Assembly: GCA_964409645.1 (NCBI GenBank)
Contig: CAYPEK010000001.1
Coordinates: 62,001 to 126,000, forward strand
Length of the DNA: 64,000 nucleotides
Reading direction: 5' to 3'
Source: CAYPEK01 sp964409645
Lineage (GTDB): Bacteria; UBP15; UBA6099
In this document: piece by piece, positions 17,559 through 24,771 of the stretch
How positions within the stretch are numbered: position 1 is the first letter of the stretch
Layout: the number at the start of each line of letters is the position of its first letter
Made by a program: the position numbers and the translations under genes
Notes under the pieces: model-generated
The model's database searches: none
The model's input: the letters and a program-made list of their open reading frames with translations, nothing else
What the model was told of the DNA's origin: nothing

Positions 17559-17655
17559 AATTTTTTCGACGTGCGTTGCCGCTTAACAACAGTGTTAAGT
17601 GGCGCGGTTTAGAATAAAGTCGAAAAAATTGAGCGGTGGCGGCCACCGCCACCGC
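17559..17655 (+). promoter_or_regulatory. nested inverted repeats upstream of xre gene
   Basis: Three inverted repeats are stacked before the regulator gene. The outer pair AATTTTTTCGAC (17559-17570) and GTCGAAAAAATT (17619-17630) is a perfect 12-bp match; nested inside is CTTAACA-ACAG-TGTTAAG (17582-17599), extendable to 11 bp through one G-T pair. A third, GCGGTGGCGG/CCGCCACCGC (17633-17655), ends 6 bp before the GGAGG ribosome binding site. The middle repeat looks like a dimeric operator; the third could mask the ribosome binding site in RNA. Autoregulation by the XRE protein is inferred. Confidence 0.55.
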
Positions 17656-17672
17656 GGGGGGGAGGAATCGCT

Positions 17673-18086
17673 GTGGGCGCTGGAGAGGAAATAAAGAAAC
17701 TCAGGCAGCAGCGCGGACTGACGCTCCGAGAAGTAATAAAGGCGTCGAACGGGCTTTTGGACAAAACCACCGTATCTCGAATCGAACGGGACGAAAGAGG
17801 CATTTCGCTCAAAGCCGCTTACGCTTTCTCGAAAGTATTCGACATCCGCATGGAAACTCTTTTCGAACTCATCACCGACATGAAAGTTCCGCATTCCGCC
17901 ATACCGTTCGACACCTCTCAGCAGGAGCGTGACTTTCTCAAAACCTACCGCGTACTCGCACCCAAACACAGGCGCTCGATGAACGAAATCGTAAGAGCGC
18001 TCGCAATATCGGGCGACGTGCCGTCATCCGATGAAGCACGCCTCGAAGTCGTGCGCGAACTGAAAAAACAAAGGACGAAAAAATAG
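17673..18086 (+). CDS. XRE family HTH transcriptional regulator
   Basis: A 137-aa regulator with an N-terminal Cro/CI-type helix-turn-helix (about residues 4-65: IKKLRQQRGLTLREVIKAS, then TTVSRIERDERGISLKAAYAFSKV with the recognition helix). The C-terminal part is short, charged and helical, too small for a sensor domain. It starts with GTG, chosen because GGAGG lies 7-8 nt upstream. A dense set of inverted repeats directly upstream suggests autoregulation. A small gene and tatC follow on the same strand, though tatC has its own promoter, so the target genes are uncertain. Confidence 0.9.
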   Translation: MGAGEEIKKLRQQRGLTLREVIKASNGLLDKTTVSRIERDERGISLKAAYAFSKVFDIRMETLFELITDMKVPHSAIPFDTSQQERDFLKTYRVLAPKHRRSMNEIVRALAISGDVPSSDEARLEVVRELKKQRTKK

Positions 18087-18113
18087 CGCGCTGCCGCGGA
18101 AGGAGAGTCACCG

Positions 18114-18365
18114 ATGTCTGACGAACTGTTTATCAGTACCATAAGATATCTCAATAACCTGTTCTGGGAAAAAAAGCTCACCCCGGATCAGATCAGCGCG
18201 TTATCGTCATTCGTGTTGAGGATAACCGAGACCGCGGAAAATGGAAAAGAGACCGAAGCTCTCGATCAGGATTCGTTCGAAAAAATACGATTGGATTCAT
18301 CCGGCATACTGCACGAAAGCCGCCCCGAAAGAGGATATGCCGCGAGAAGAAATGAGCTCAGGTAA
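18114..18365 (+). CDS. small hypothetical protein between xre and tatC
   Basis: An 83-aa acidic protein with no recognised family. It begins 28 bp after the xre gene with a good AAGGAGAG ribosome binding site, so the two are likely cotranscribed. The N-terminal 50 residues are predicted helical (FISTIRYLNNLFWEKKLTPDQ), and the tail is charged and probably disordered. There is no signal peptide or membrane helix. It could be a partner or modulator of the XRE protein, but that is only positional inference. Confidence 0.6.
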   Translation: MSDELFISTIRYLNNLFWEKKLTPDQISALSSFVLRITETAENGKETEALDQDSFEKIRLDSSGILHESRPERGYAARRNELR

Positions 18366-18406
18366 ATACCCGGCTCGCGTTGCAACCCTGTCTGCGGCGC
18401 GCCAAA

Positions 18407-18435
18407 TTGACAGTCAAAATACGCTGTGCTACATT
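18407..18435 (+). promoter_or_regulatory. extended -10 promoter of tatC
   Basis: TTGACA (18407-18412) and TACATT (18430-18435) are 17 bp apart, with a TGC extended -10 just before the hexamer. The -10 ends 7 nt before the tatC ATG at 18443, so RNA should begin at the A of the start codon and carry no leader. There is no ribosome binding site at this start. Confidence 0.72.
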
Positions 18436-18442
18436 CATTGGG

Positions 18443-19234
18443 ATGGCACGCGGGAACGACTCAGAAAAAGACGCCTCCGTAAGCCCGAAATCGGGTGTAT
18501 TCGGAGAGAAGCTGGGGCTTGTTGACCACCTCGACGAGCTGCGGCGCAGGCTGATATATTGCCTTTTGGCAATCGGCGCCGCATCCACCGGCGGCTGGTA
18601 TCTCGCGCCGCCCGTCCTTAAATTTCTGGCATTCGGACAGAAACTTCAGGCCCTCGGCCCGGTCGATCCCTTCATGTGGCAGTTGAAACTTGCGGTGATA
18701 ATCGGCGTCGTCATCGCATCGCCTATCGTCATTCTTCAGATATGGCTGTTCGTCAGCCCCGGACTCAAGCCGGAAGAGCGCCGCTTTGCGTTCCCGACCA
18801 TCTTCTCCGCAATTCTACTCTTTTTCCTCGGCGGCGGGATGGGCGCCTACATGGTGCCTCTCACCCTGAAAATACTCTCGAAATTCCTCGGCGGAGCAGT
18901 TCACGCCGACTACGCTCTGGACAGATTCATAAGCTTCGTAGGCTCGTTCGTAATCGGGCTCGGACTCATGTTCGAGACGCCCGTCGTCCTCATACTCCTC
19001 GCAAAAATTGGTATAGTCAATTACAAGCAGCTTGCAAAAGGGCGAGGTTTCGCTCTTGTCATCGCGGTCATCGCATCAGCTGTTATTACTCCCACGGGCG
19101 ACCCGTTCACGATGACCGCCTTCGCCGTCCCGCTCTATCTTCTTTATGAGATAACGCTTATCGCTGTCCGCTTTATCAAACCGCCCAAGAAACCCGCGAC
19201 GGCGGAAATCGAAACTCCGCCCGATCAGGGATAA
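18443..19234 (+). CDS. tatC: Sec-independent protein translocase TatC
   Basis: A 263-aa TatC, the polytopic receptor of the twin-arginine export pathway that moves folded proteins across the inner membrane. Six hydrophobic helices can be placed between residues about 35 and 240; the N-terminal hallmark LVDHLDELRRRLI (about 26-38) and the periplasmic/helix motif FETPVVLILLAKIGIV (about 175-190) are family signatures, as is ASAVITPTGDPFTM. The ATG at 18443 is chosen over an earlier in-frame ATG because a strong promoter ends 7 nt before it and the family normally starts just before the DHLDELR box. No tatA/tatB lies adjacent. Confidence 0.93.
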   Translation: MARGNDSEKDASVSPKSGVFGEKLGLVDHLDELRRRLIYCLLAIGAASTGGWYLAPPVLKFLAFGQKLQALGPVDPFMWQLKLAVIIGVVIASPIVILQIWLFVSPGLKPEERRFAFPTIFSAILLFFLGGGMGAYMVPLTLKILSKFLGGAVHADYALDRFISFVGSFVIGLGLMFETPVVLILLAKIGIVNYKQLAKGRGFALVIAVIASAVITPTGDPFTMTAFAVPLYLLYEITLIAVRFIKPPKKPATAEIETPPDQG

Positions 19235-19594
19235 TCTTCAAAACCTTTCCACCTTAATTGACCGTAGCTGCTCACTGATGTCCGGGTAAAATTCTTGTGC
19301 CACCCTCAAATTTTATTCCTGATTATGCTCCATTTCCCACTGCCGATATAACTCATCTTGAAATCTGTACAGTCGATTTCGTACAACTACATGAAAGAAA
19401 ACAGCACGGAACTTTTATTATGTTAGGTGAACTCGTAGTGAGCGTATTGATAGTTTTATCCCCCTTACGAAGGGGGTAAGGGAGATGTAAGTCCATATTA
19501 ATTTTTAATCGCTTATTTTAAAAGACATTTTGAATTTTTGTATTAAGGTCAGACAGCCCCCTACGCCCTCTCCACACCGCGATTTCAAAGCATA
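19235..19594. other. intergenic region with dispersed repeat
   Basis: No gene is seen. A hairpin repeat CCCCCTTACGAAGGGGG lies at about 19463-19479; its exact reverse complement, with similar flanks, occurs at about 58193-58209. The hairpin may terminate tatC transcription, but it reads as a dispersed repeat. Confidence 0.5.
19463..19479. repeat. dispersed palindromic repeat, copy 1
   Basis: CCCCCTTACGAAGGGGG forms a 7-bp stem. The same unit in the opposite orientation, with related flanks (GGACT..ACATC.CCCT on the complementary strand), lies at about 58193. The two copies share roughly 40 bp of related sequence, more than chance hairpins would. Confidence 0.55.
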
Positions 19595-19595
19595 A

Positions 19596-19623
19596 AAAGA
19601 CAGGGCCTCGCAGCCCTGTCTTT
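19596..19623 (-). terminator. intrinsic terminator of barrel protein gene
   Basis: An 11-bp perfect stem (AAAGACAGGGC at 19596-19606 and GCCCTGTCTTT at 19613-19623) with a 6-nt loop lies 25 bp after the stop codon of the minus-strand gene. On that strand a run of T follows the stem, making a classic intrinsic terminator. Confidence 0.85.
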
Positions 19624-19647
19624 GTTAATTGCTTATTAGCTAATCGA

Positions 19648-20883
19648 TCAGAATTCGAGTCTGAACGAGGCGGCGAGAATGTCACCGTTGGCGTCCGCCG
19701 TGTCGTTCTTCCCGTATGCGACGTCCAGAACAAGCGACTTGATATCGAGACCGATACCGCCCGAGTAGCAGAACGATTCCGTCATGACGCACCTGCCGAG
19801 CCCGCCGCGCAGGCTGATCACGCCGAAGTCTTTCTCGACGCCCGCCACAAAGCCAATCGAAGCGTCGTCCGTGTCGATCGTCGTGTCGATCGCGAAATGC
19901 AGGTCCTTGTCGAGATCGCCCGAGTACCCGAGCGTGATCTCCGGTGAGATCGTGATGTCTTCGTCATACGTCCCCGTCACCGCGGTTTCCTGCAGCTTGT
20001 AGTCCACCGCCGCCGTCGCGGGGTCGTCCACAATGTTGTATCCCTTGATCGTTCCGCTCACGTCCACCTGTGCAAACAAATTGCGCACAACAAGCGAGGC
20101 GCGCGAGTTCTTCAGCGGGCCGGAGTCGTTTGTTTTGCCGGATATCGCAAGGTCGATGCCGAAACCGCTGCCGTCCGCGTCCACGAGATAGCAGCCTGTG
20201 CATGTCGGCACCACAAACGTGGAGGTCGCCGCCGAGGTCGGGACCGTGAACGACGTTCCGACGCCTATGCCGTAAACCTGCGCCTTGAGCGCTTTGAGAT
20301 TCGCGCCGATGTCGAGTCCCCAGTGTTTCCATGAATGGCTGACTACGCCCTCGCCCACACCGATGAACCGGCTTTCGAGAGCGGTTGTGAGCGTCTGGCC
20401 CGCGGAAACTCCGGCGGCGGCGAGCGCGGCGTTGTATTGCGCGGCCGTGCCTCCCGTCGTCTCGATCGCGTTCAGCACGCTCTCGATCTTGCTCAGGTTC
20501 GAGCCCTGCAGATCCGCCATCCCGTCGATGTTGGCAAGAACACCGACACCCCACCGATTTGCTTGGAAGCCGATCATGCCGGACGACTCCAAGAGCAGAT
20601 TTGCGTTGCCGATCGTCTCCACCTCGTCCCCGCTGAGATCGTCGATGTCTTCGCGGTCAAGGCTCGACACATAAGACAGCCCGAATGCCGGAAGCGACAT
20701 CGAGAAATTCTCCTGCTGATAGTTCAGCATCGCCGGGTTCCAGAAAATGGCTGTCTCGTCGTTGACGAGCGAGGTGTATGCGCCGCCCATTCCGGTGGCG
20801 CGCGCGCCCATTCCGAGCGTCGCTTGGCTTGCCGCGCCCGTGGCCAGAACCAGCAGCGCCGCAATCATAATGATCCTTTTCAT
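19648..20883 (-). CDS. outer-membrane barrel protein, PorV/TraF-like
   Basis: A 411-aa exported protein. A signal peptide (about residues 1-20) precedes the conserved block MGARATGMGGAYTSLVNDE and then AIFWNPAML, which is typical of PorV/OmpP1/TraF-like outer-membrane barrels. The rest alternates polar and hydrophobic residues in a beta-strand pattern and ends in Phe (RLEF), as expected for barrel insertion by BAM. A CTGC pair at about residue 195 could form a disulfide. GGAGG stands 7 nt before the ATG. Function is uncertain: a fatty-acid-type transporter, a secretion-system shuttle or a surface protein are all possible. It is a single-gene unit with its own terminator. Confidence 0.8.
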   Translation of the reverse strand: MKRIIMIAALLVLATGAASQATLGMGARATGMGGAYTSLVNDETAIFWNPAMLNYQQENFSMSLPAFGLSYVSSLDREDIDDLSGDEVETIGNANLLLESSGMIGFQANRWGVGVLANIDGMADLQGSNLSKIESVLNAIETTGGTAAQYNAALAAAGVSAGQTLTTALESRFIGVGEGVVSHSWKHWGLDIGANLKALKAQVYGIGVGTSFTVPTSAATSTFVVPTCTGCYLVDADGSGFGIDLAISGKTNDSGPLKNSRASLVVRNLFAQVDVSGTIKGYNIVDDPATAAVDYKLQETAVTGTYDEDITISPEITLGYSGDLDKDLHFAIDTTIDTDDASIGFVAGVEKDFGVISLRGGLGRCVMTESFCYSGGIGLDIKSLVLDVAYGKNDTADANGDILAASFRLEF

Positions 20884-21067
20884 TCCATTCCTCCTTGTTT
20901 CGATCCCGGACTCAAAGCCGGAAATCTTTTTATTAATAACCCGCGCGCATCAAAGACGGTCGGTGTCTTTCCTAAAACAATCCACTTTCCACAATTTAAA
21001 AAATCTGCTGTATATTACCGCTTCACATCGAGGAGTGTCAAGAATCGGAAGGGCTTGCGACGGTGTA

Positions 21068-22084
21068 TCAAAAATCACGGAATTCTTTCGCGCATTCCAC
21101 CATCAAGTTCACAACCGACGGGTCGGTTCCGGGGTTAACCTCGCCGCCGGTGGAGAGGATGAAGCCGCCGCCGGGCGCGCCCGCTTCGAGGATCGCGCGG
21201 CAGTGCGCGCGCACGGCCTCCGGCGTCTCCCGCGCGAGCACCGTCATCGGCGCGAGGTTGCCCATCAGCGCCGCGCGCCCGCCCATCGCCGCCTTCGCCG
21301 CCCGCACGTCCACCTCGTACCCAAAATGAAAAATATCCATTCCACAATCGGGCAGCGCGCCGAGCAGATGCGTCGTGTTCGAGTCGTTGTGGAGCATTTT
21401 CACCGCGTCCGGAAATGTCTCGAAAATCCGCCTGTGGTACGGCAGCACGAACCGCTCGAAACTCGCGAGTTTGACGTAGCCGGGGAAATCCTCGGCGAGC
21501 ATCACCCACGACGGCTGCCCGATTTTCCCCGCGAGCCATTTCGCGCCCGCGACGCTCGCCTCCGTGAACAACTCCATCGCCGCCTCGACGAACGCAGGAT
21601 CGGTCGCCGTCCTCGAAAACCATTCGCTCGACCCCACCACCGCACAGAGCGTGTCGAACGGGTTCTCGAACCGGATCAGCCCGTTGCAACAGCCGTACCG
21701 CCGCTTAAGTTCGTCCGGGATGCCGGCGATGAAATAGTTGATCTCGCCGAGCCGCGCGAGATTTTCCGGATCGGTTTCCGGGTCCGGAACTGCGGCCTCG
21801 CGGATATGCTCGATGCGGATCGGGCCGCCGCTCGCCGCTTCGTTCACACGCCGGATCAGCTCCGGGTAGATCGACGGTGTCGGGTTGATGAGGAAAATCG
21901 GAGGTATCTCCGGGAACAGTTCCGCGCCGTATTCGAGCATCCTGATCAGCCTGTCGCGGCCGTCCAGCCCGTCGAGGCCCGGCGTTATCGTCTCCATATA
22001 GAAATCCGTCACCGAGCCCGCCACCGGCACATAATCCGTTTTCTCGAACCTCGCCGCGGCGAGAAACATTTCAAACGGTTCCAT
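21068..22084 (-). CDS. uroporphyrinogen decarboxylase-like protein
   Basis: A 338-aa TIM-barrel protein of the Uro-D/MtaA superfamily. Recognisable parts are the N-terminal ARFEKTDYVPV, the barrel segment HNDSNTTHLLGALPDCGMDIFHF (about 240-262, quoted in part) and MGNLAPMTVL (about 280). Methyltransferases of this group carry a zinc site with H-x-C and a late Cys; here the equivalent position is HND, so a corrinoid methyltransferase role is doubtful. True HemE normally has an N-terminal RxPVWxMRQAGR block, which is absent. It is therefore an uncharacterised Uro-D-domain protein. AAGGG lies upstream of the ATG. Confidence 0.82.
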   Translation of the reverse strand: MEPFEMFLAAARFEKTDYVPVAGSVTDFYMETITPGLDGLDGRDRLIRMLEYGAELFPEIPPIFLINPTPSIYPELIRRVNEAASGGPIRIEHIREAAVPDPETDPENLARLGEINYFIAGIPDELKRRYGCCNGLIRFENPFDTLCAVVGSSEWFSRTATDPAFVEAAMELFTEASVAGAKWLAGKIGQPSWVMLAEDFPGYVKLASFERFVLPYHRRIFETFPDAVKMLHNDSNTTHLLGALPDCGMDIFHFGYEVDVRAAKAAMGGRAALMGNLAPMTVLARETPEAVRAHCRAILEAGAPGGGFILSTGGEVNPGTDPSVVNLMVECAKEFRDF

Positions 22085-22164
22085 TATATCTTTCCCTTCA
22101 CCAATATCTTTAACAGTTTTTGATCCGCAAATCTTACAACCAGCGCATATTCGACAAGCATCTG

Positions 22165-22193
22165 ATTATAACCTATTCCAGCCAGCCGTTAAA
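22165..22193 (-). promoter_or_regulatory. possible promoter of Uro-D-like gene
   Basis: On the minus strand a perfect TATAAT (22165-22170) is 17 bp from a weak TTTAAC -35 (22188-22193). It would give a leader of about 75 nt before the ATG at 22084. The -35 match is poor, so the call is tentative. Confidence 0.4.
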
Positions 22194-22286
22194 TTACAGT
22201 TTATATCTGAGGCCTTATACGATGGCGAATTTTGGTTAAATTATGACCAAAAACGTCAGGTTTAGACAATGCGTCGGCGCAAAAGT

Positions 22287-22316
22287 TTGTTATTATGCGT
22301 CAAAATATGCTATATT
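22287..22316 (+). promoter_or_regulatory. orphan plus-strand promoter
   Basis: TTGTTA (22287-22292) and TATATT (22311-22316) are 18 bp apart with a TGC extended -10. No plus-strand gene follows; the transcript would run into the 3' end of the minus-strand small Cys protein gene, so it may give an antisense or small RNA. Only the promoter pattern is seen. Confidence 0.35.
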
Positions 22317-22394
22317 TAGCGGATTTTAAATGCAATTATTTTATAGTGGTGCTGTCAAGAGGATAAAACTACACGAGTCGGAGTAAAAGGCCGG

Positions 22395-22601
22395 TTAGTT
22401 AGCCTTTACCAGCCTCGACGAGATTTCCGCGAGGCATTTCTCTTTGTCACCGGTGCCGGTGTTGGCTCGGTAAACCTGACATAGGTAGTAGGACCTGTTG
22501 GTGCAAAATCTGCGATAGTCGGTAGCCGTTGTGTTCATCAGTCCGAAAGCGCCTGTTTCGCAATACGGCTTGTCAACCTTGAACAAGAATGGACACTGCA
22601 T
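22395..22601 (-). CDS. small four-cysteine protein
   Basis: A 68-aa protein with a pattern of conserved-looking cysteines: CPFLF, then YCETG, RFC and YYLCQVY. This C-P-[FY]-L ... YC ... [FY]C ... Y-x2-C layout resembles a short Cys4 module I recall from Deltaproteobacteria and candidate-phylum proteins, often attached to regulators, and may bind a metal or Fe-S cluster. The ATG at 22601 is preferred over an upstream in-frame start because GGAGG lies 10 nt before it. One further Cys near the C terminus (EKCLAEI) is present. It is monocistronic. Function unknown. Confidence 0.6.
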   Translation of the reverse strand: MQCPFLFKVDKPYCETGAFGLMNTTATDYRRFCTNRSYYLCQVYRANTGTGDKEKCLAEISSRLVKAN

Positions 22602-22867
22602 GAAGGATTTTCCTCCCGTGTTCCCGGCCTTGGGTGGGATTAAAACCAATCGGGCCGCCAGAAGGCCCAGTTGTCCCAATCTAAGATTTTATCACCTATT
22701 TTAAAATTCGACCAGAGTATTTTTAAAAAATATTTATTTAAACAAGATGAATTTTATTTGATCGGGCGCTTGCCAATAATTTCACAAACTTTTCTGAAAA
22801 TGTAGCAACGTTGTCTTTCCGCCTTGCCGAGACGCCTTTATTTCGATCCCGAATCGCGTTCGGATCG

Positions 22868-23611
22868 TCAGCGTTCCCCAAAAAACACTATCGCGTTCAG
22901 GAGTTCGGGGAAATTGTAGATTATGTAATCTGGGTTCACGCCTTCTTTTTCCTGCAAACCCTGATTTGACTTGAAAAATACGGTTTTCATGCCTATCTGC
23001 CCCGCACCGTAGATGTCGTGGTACATGTCGTTGCCCACGAAAATTGTTTCTTCCGGATTCAGGCCGGCGCCGTCGAGCGCTTTCTCGAACAGCCTCCGGT
23101 CCGGCTTGCGGTATCCGAAGTCGCCTGAGACTATTATGGGGTTGAAATAGTGGTGTATTCCGACCGCGTGAAGCTCCGGTTCCGCCCATGCGCTCTGGCC
23201 GTCGGAGACTATCGCGAGCCGGTATTTCGGCGCAAGTCTCTCAAGCACATCCTCGACTCCGGGATAAAGTTGAAGTCTGTTCCGCGAAGCCGCGCGATAT
23301 GCTTCCGCGAGAAACAGCGGCAACCATTCGAGCTTTTCCGCGGGCAGTTTTTTCGTGAAATCTCCCGAGCAGCGGGCGATGATTTCGCGGAACACTTCGA
23401 CCACGTCGAATTCCGGGTGCCGCTCGTTTTTTGCCGCGCGCTGCTCTTTCATTATGTTAAAGTACATCTCTTTCAGATCGGCGTGGTGGATCGAGATTCC
23501 CTGATAGGTCAGCAGATTGGCGACGACTTTGTAAACGTCGTCCCTGCCCTCGTCGGTTTCTATATCGACCATTGTTCCGTTGATGTCGAAGATCAGCCCG
23601 CGGATGTTCAT
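22868..23611 (-). CDS. HAD superfamily hydrolase with DxN motif
   Basis: A 247-aa haloacid-dehalogenase-fold protein. Motif I is FDINGTMVD (about residues 8-16), where the second Asp of the usual DxDGT is Asn; motif II is the Ser in AIVSDGQ (about 135), motif III the Lys in GYRKPDRRLF (about 175), and motif IV VGNDMYHDIYGA (about 198). The Asp-to-Asn change removes the usual general acid/base, so phosphatase activity may be weak or altered. An alpha-helical cap lies between motifs I and II. Its start overlaps the stop of the APH-like kinase gene by 4 bp (ATGA), so the two proteins are probably made together and may act on the same metabolite. Confidence 0.88.
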   Translation of the reverse strand: MNIRGLIFDINGTMVDIETDEGRDDVYKVVANLLTYQGISIHHADLKEMYFNIMKEQRAAKNERHPEFDVVEVFREIIARCSGDFTKKLPAEKLEWLPLFLAEAYRAASRNRLQLYPGVEDVLERLAPKYRLAIVSDGQSAWAEPELHAVGIHHYFNPIIVSGDFGYRKPDRRLFEKALDGAGLNPEETIFVGNDMYHDIYGAGQIGMKTVFFKSNQGLQEKEGVNPDYIIYNFPELLNAIVFFGER

Positions 23612-24624
23612 ATCGAAAAACTCCTCAGACAGCTTTTTGCCTCGTCGATGAGGCCGCGCCTGTGCTCGTGAGAAATCCAAGAGTTGCGGGATATCCTGAG
23701 CAGGGTCGCCGCCATGTAGAACGGCGCGCGCGACGTGACGGCCGCGAACGCCGCGCGGTTGTCCGGAAAGTGCCACGAATATTCCCAGAGGAAATGGCCG
23801 ATGTACGGTTCGGCGGCGTATCTGTCGCCGGTTGCGCGCAGAAAGAAATGCTTCAGTTCGCCGGCGATGCGGCCTGCGTCCAGCACGCGGTCCGCCCGGT
23901 GCGCGCGCTCCATGTCGAATGCAATTACTCCTATGCCGCCGCCGTACATGAAGTTGTCCGGCGTGGCGTCTCCGTGGACGAGCACCTGTGTGTCCTGCCA
24001 CATTTTCGGCTGCTCGCGCCAGCGGTCACGCAGCCAGCGTATCTCATCCGCCTCGCCCCAGCCGATCGCGTTGATTTCCAGCAATCTGCCGACGAGCCGC
24101 TCGACGTACGCGCACTCCTCGTCGAAATTGACGGGAGCGCCCTCCGCCGTGCGGTTGTGGAAAGAGGCAAGAAAATATGCGAGCGCCGTGAGTTTGTGGA
24201 ACAGCCTTCCCTGATCGCCGGTGGCGATTGTGTACTGAATGGCGTCGCTCAGCAGCTCGCCCTCGCAGTATTCGGTGACGAGCAGGCAGTTGAGCGAGTA
24301 GTTGCGGCCGAGCGGGCGCGCGACGTAGTGCGGGTAGCCGCACATTCCGCGGTCGCGCATCATGCAGAGGTTGTCGTACTCTCGCGTGAGCCGCTTCGCC
24401 GCGGTGTCGTAGTCGCGCTTCGCGCCCGATAGAAAAAACTTTCCGACGAATCTCGCGCCGGTGTATTTGTCCTCGTAGAGGTAAACGTCGTTCGAGCCGT
24501 TCAGACGATATACACGGTATTTGACGCGCTCACGCCAACCGGTCATCTGCGGTTGAATGTCGTATTGCAGATATCCGTGCAGTGGGTCGCTTTGTGGCAA
24601 ATGCCCGATGTTCTGTCCGATCAT
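23608..24624 (-). CDS. APH-family phosphotransferase
   Basis: A 338-aa aminoglycoside-phosphotransferase-fold (choline/homoserine kinase-like) protein. The catalytic loop VLVHGDATPDNFMY (about residue 226) and the metal-binding Asp in VIAFDMERAHRADR (about 244) are clear; an N-terminal ATP-binding lobe has a Lys in FVGKFFLSGAKRDY. The ATG at 24624 is preferred to an earlier one because a perfect TATAAT ends 9 nt upstream of it and no ribosome binding site exists at either. It is coupled to the HAD gene by a 4-bp overlap. The substrate is unknown; a small hydroxylated metabolite is likely. A resistance role is not supported. Confidence 0.85.
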   Translation of the reverse strand: MIGQNIGHLPQSDPLHGYLQYDIQPQMTGWRERVKYRVYRLNGSNDVYLYEDKYTGARFVGKFFLSGAKRDYDTAAKRLTREYDNLCMMRDRGMCGYPHYVARPLGRNYSLNCLLVTEYCEGELLSDAIQYTIATGDQGRLFHKLTALAYFLASFHNRTAEGAPVNFDEECAYVERLVGRLLEINAIGWGEADEIRWLRDRWREQPKMWQDTQVLVHGDATPDNFMYGGGIGVIAFDMERAHRADRVLDAGRIAGELKHFFLRATGDRYAAEPYIGHFLWEYSWHFPDNRAAFAAVTSRAPFYMAATLLRISRNSWISHEHRRGLIDEAKSCLRSFSI

Positions 24625-24633
24625 AACTGTCTT

Positions 24634-24639
24634 ATTATA
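24634..24639 (-). promoter_or_regulatory. -10 box of kinase-HAD operon
   Basis: A perfect TATAAT on the minus strand, 9 nt before the preferred ATG at 24624. No good -35 is found at 17-18 bp; TTGTTA lies at a 21-bp spacing. The short distance again suggests a leaderless or nearly leaderless message. Confidence 0.45.
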
Positions 24640-24696
24640 ACGAAGTATCCCCGGGTCATCTAACAAAATGAATTTCCACGGGGGCGTCCAATTCCC

Positions 24697-24725
24697 TTCA
24701 ATATGTCACTCCTTTATGTTAAGAT
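24697..24725 (+). promoter_or_regulatory. extended -10 promoter of nadK operon
   Basis: TAAGAT (24720-24725) with a TGT extended -10, and a weak TTCAAT -35 (24697-24702) 17 bp upstream. It would drive nadK and probably the whole nadK-recN-steA-steB-GT2 run. Confidence 0.5.
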
Positions 24726-24730
24726 ATGAA

Positions 24731-24747
24731 AACTCCGCAACGGAGTT
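24731..24747 (+). promoter_or_regulatory. hairpin in nadK leader
   Basis: AACTCCG-CAA-CGGAGTT is a perfect 7-bp inverted repeat between the predicted transcription start and the nadK start codon. It could be an operator or a leader hairpin. No T-tract follows. Confidence 0.45.
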
Positions 24748-24771
24748 CATAACAGTATGGAGTATGCGGGA

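Noticed and set aside
23608..24624. APH-family kinase as an aminoglycoside resistance gene
   Set aside because: Only the general fold and catalytic loop are shared; context with a HAD protein points to metabolism, and the family is very broad.
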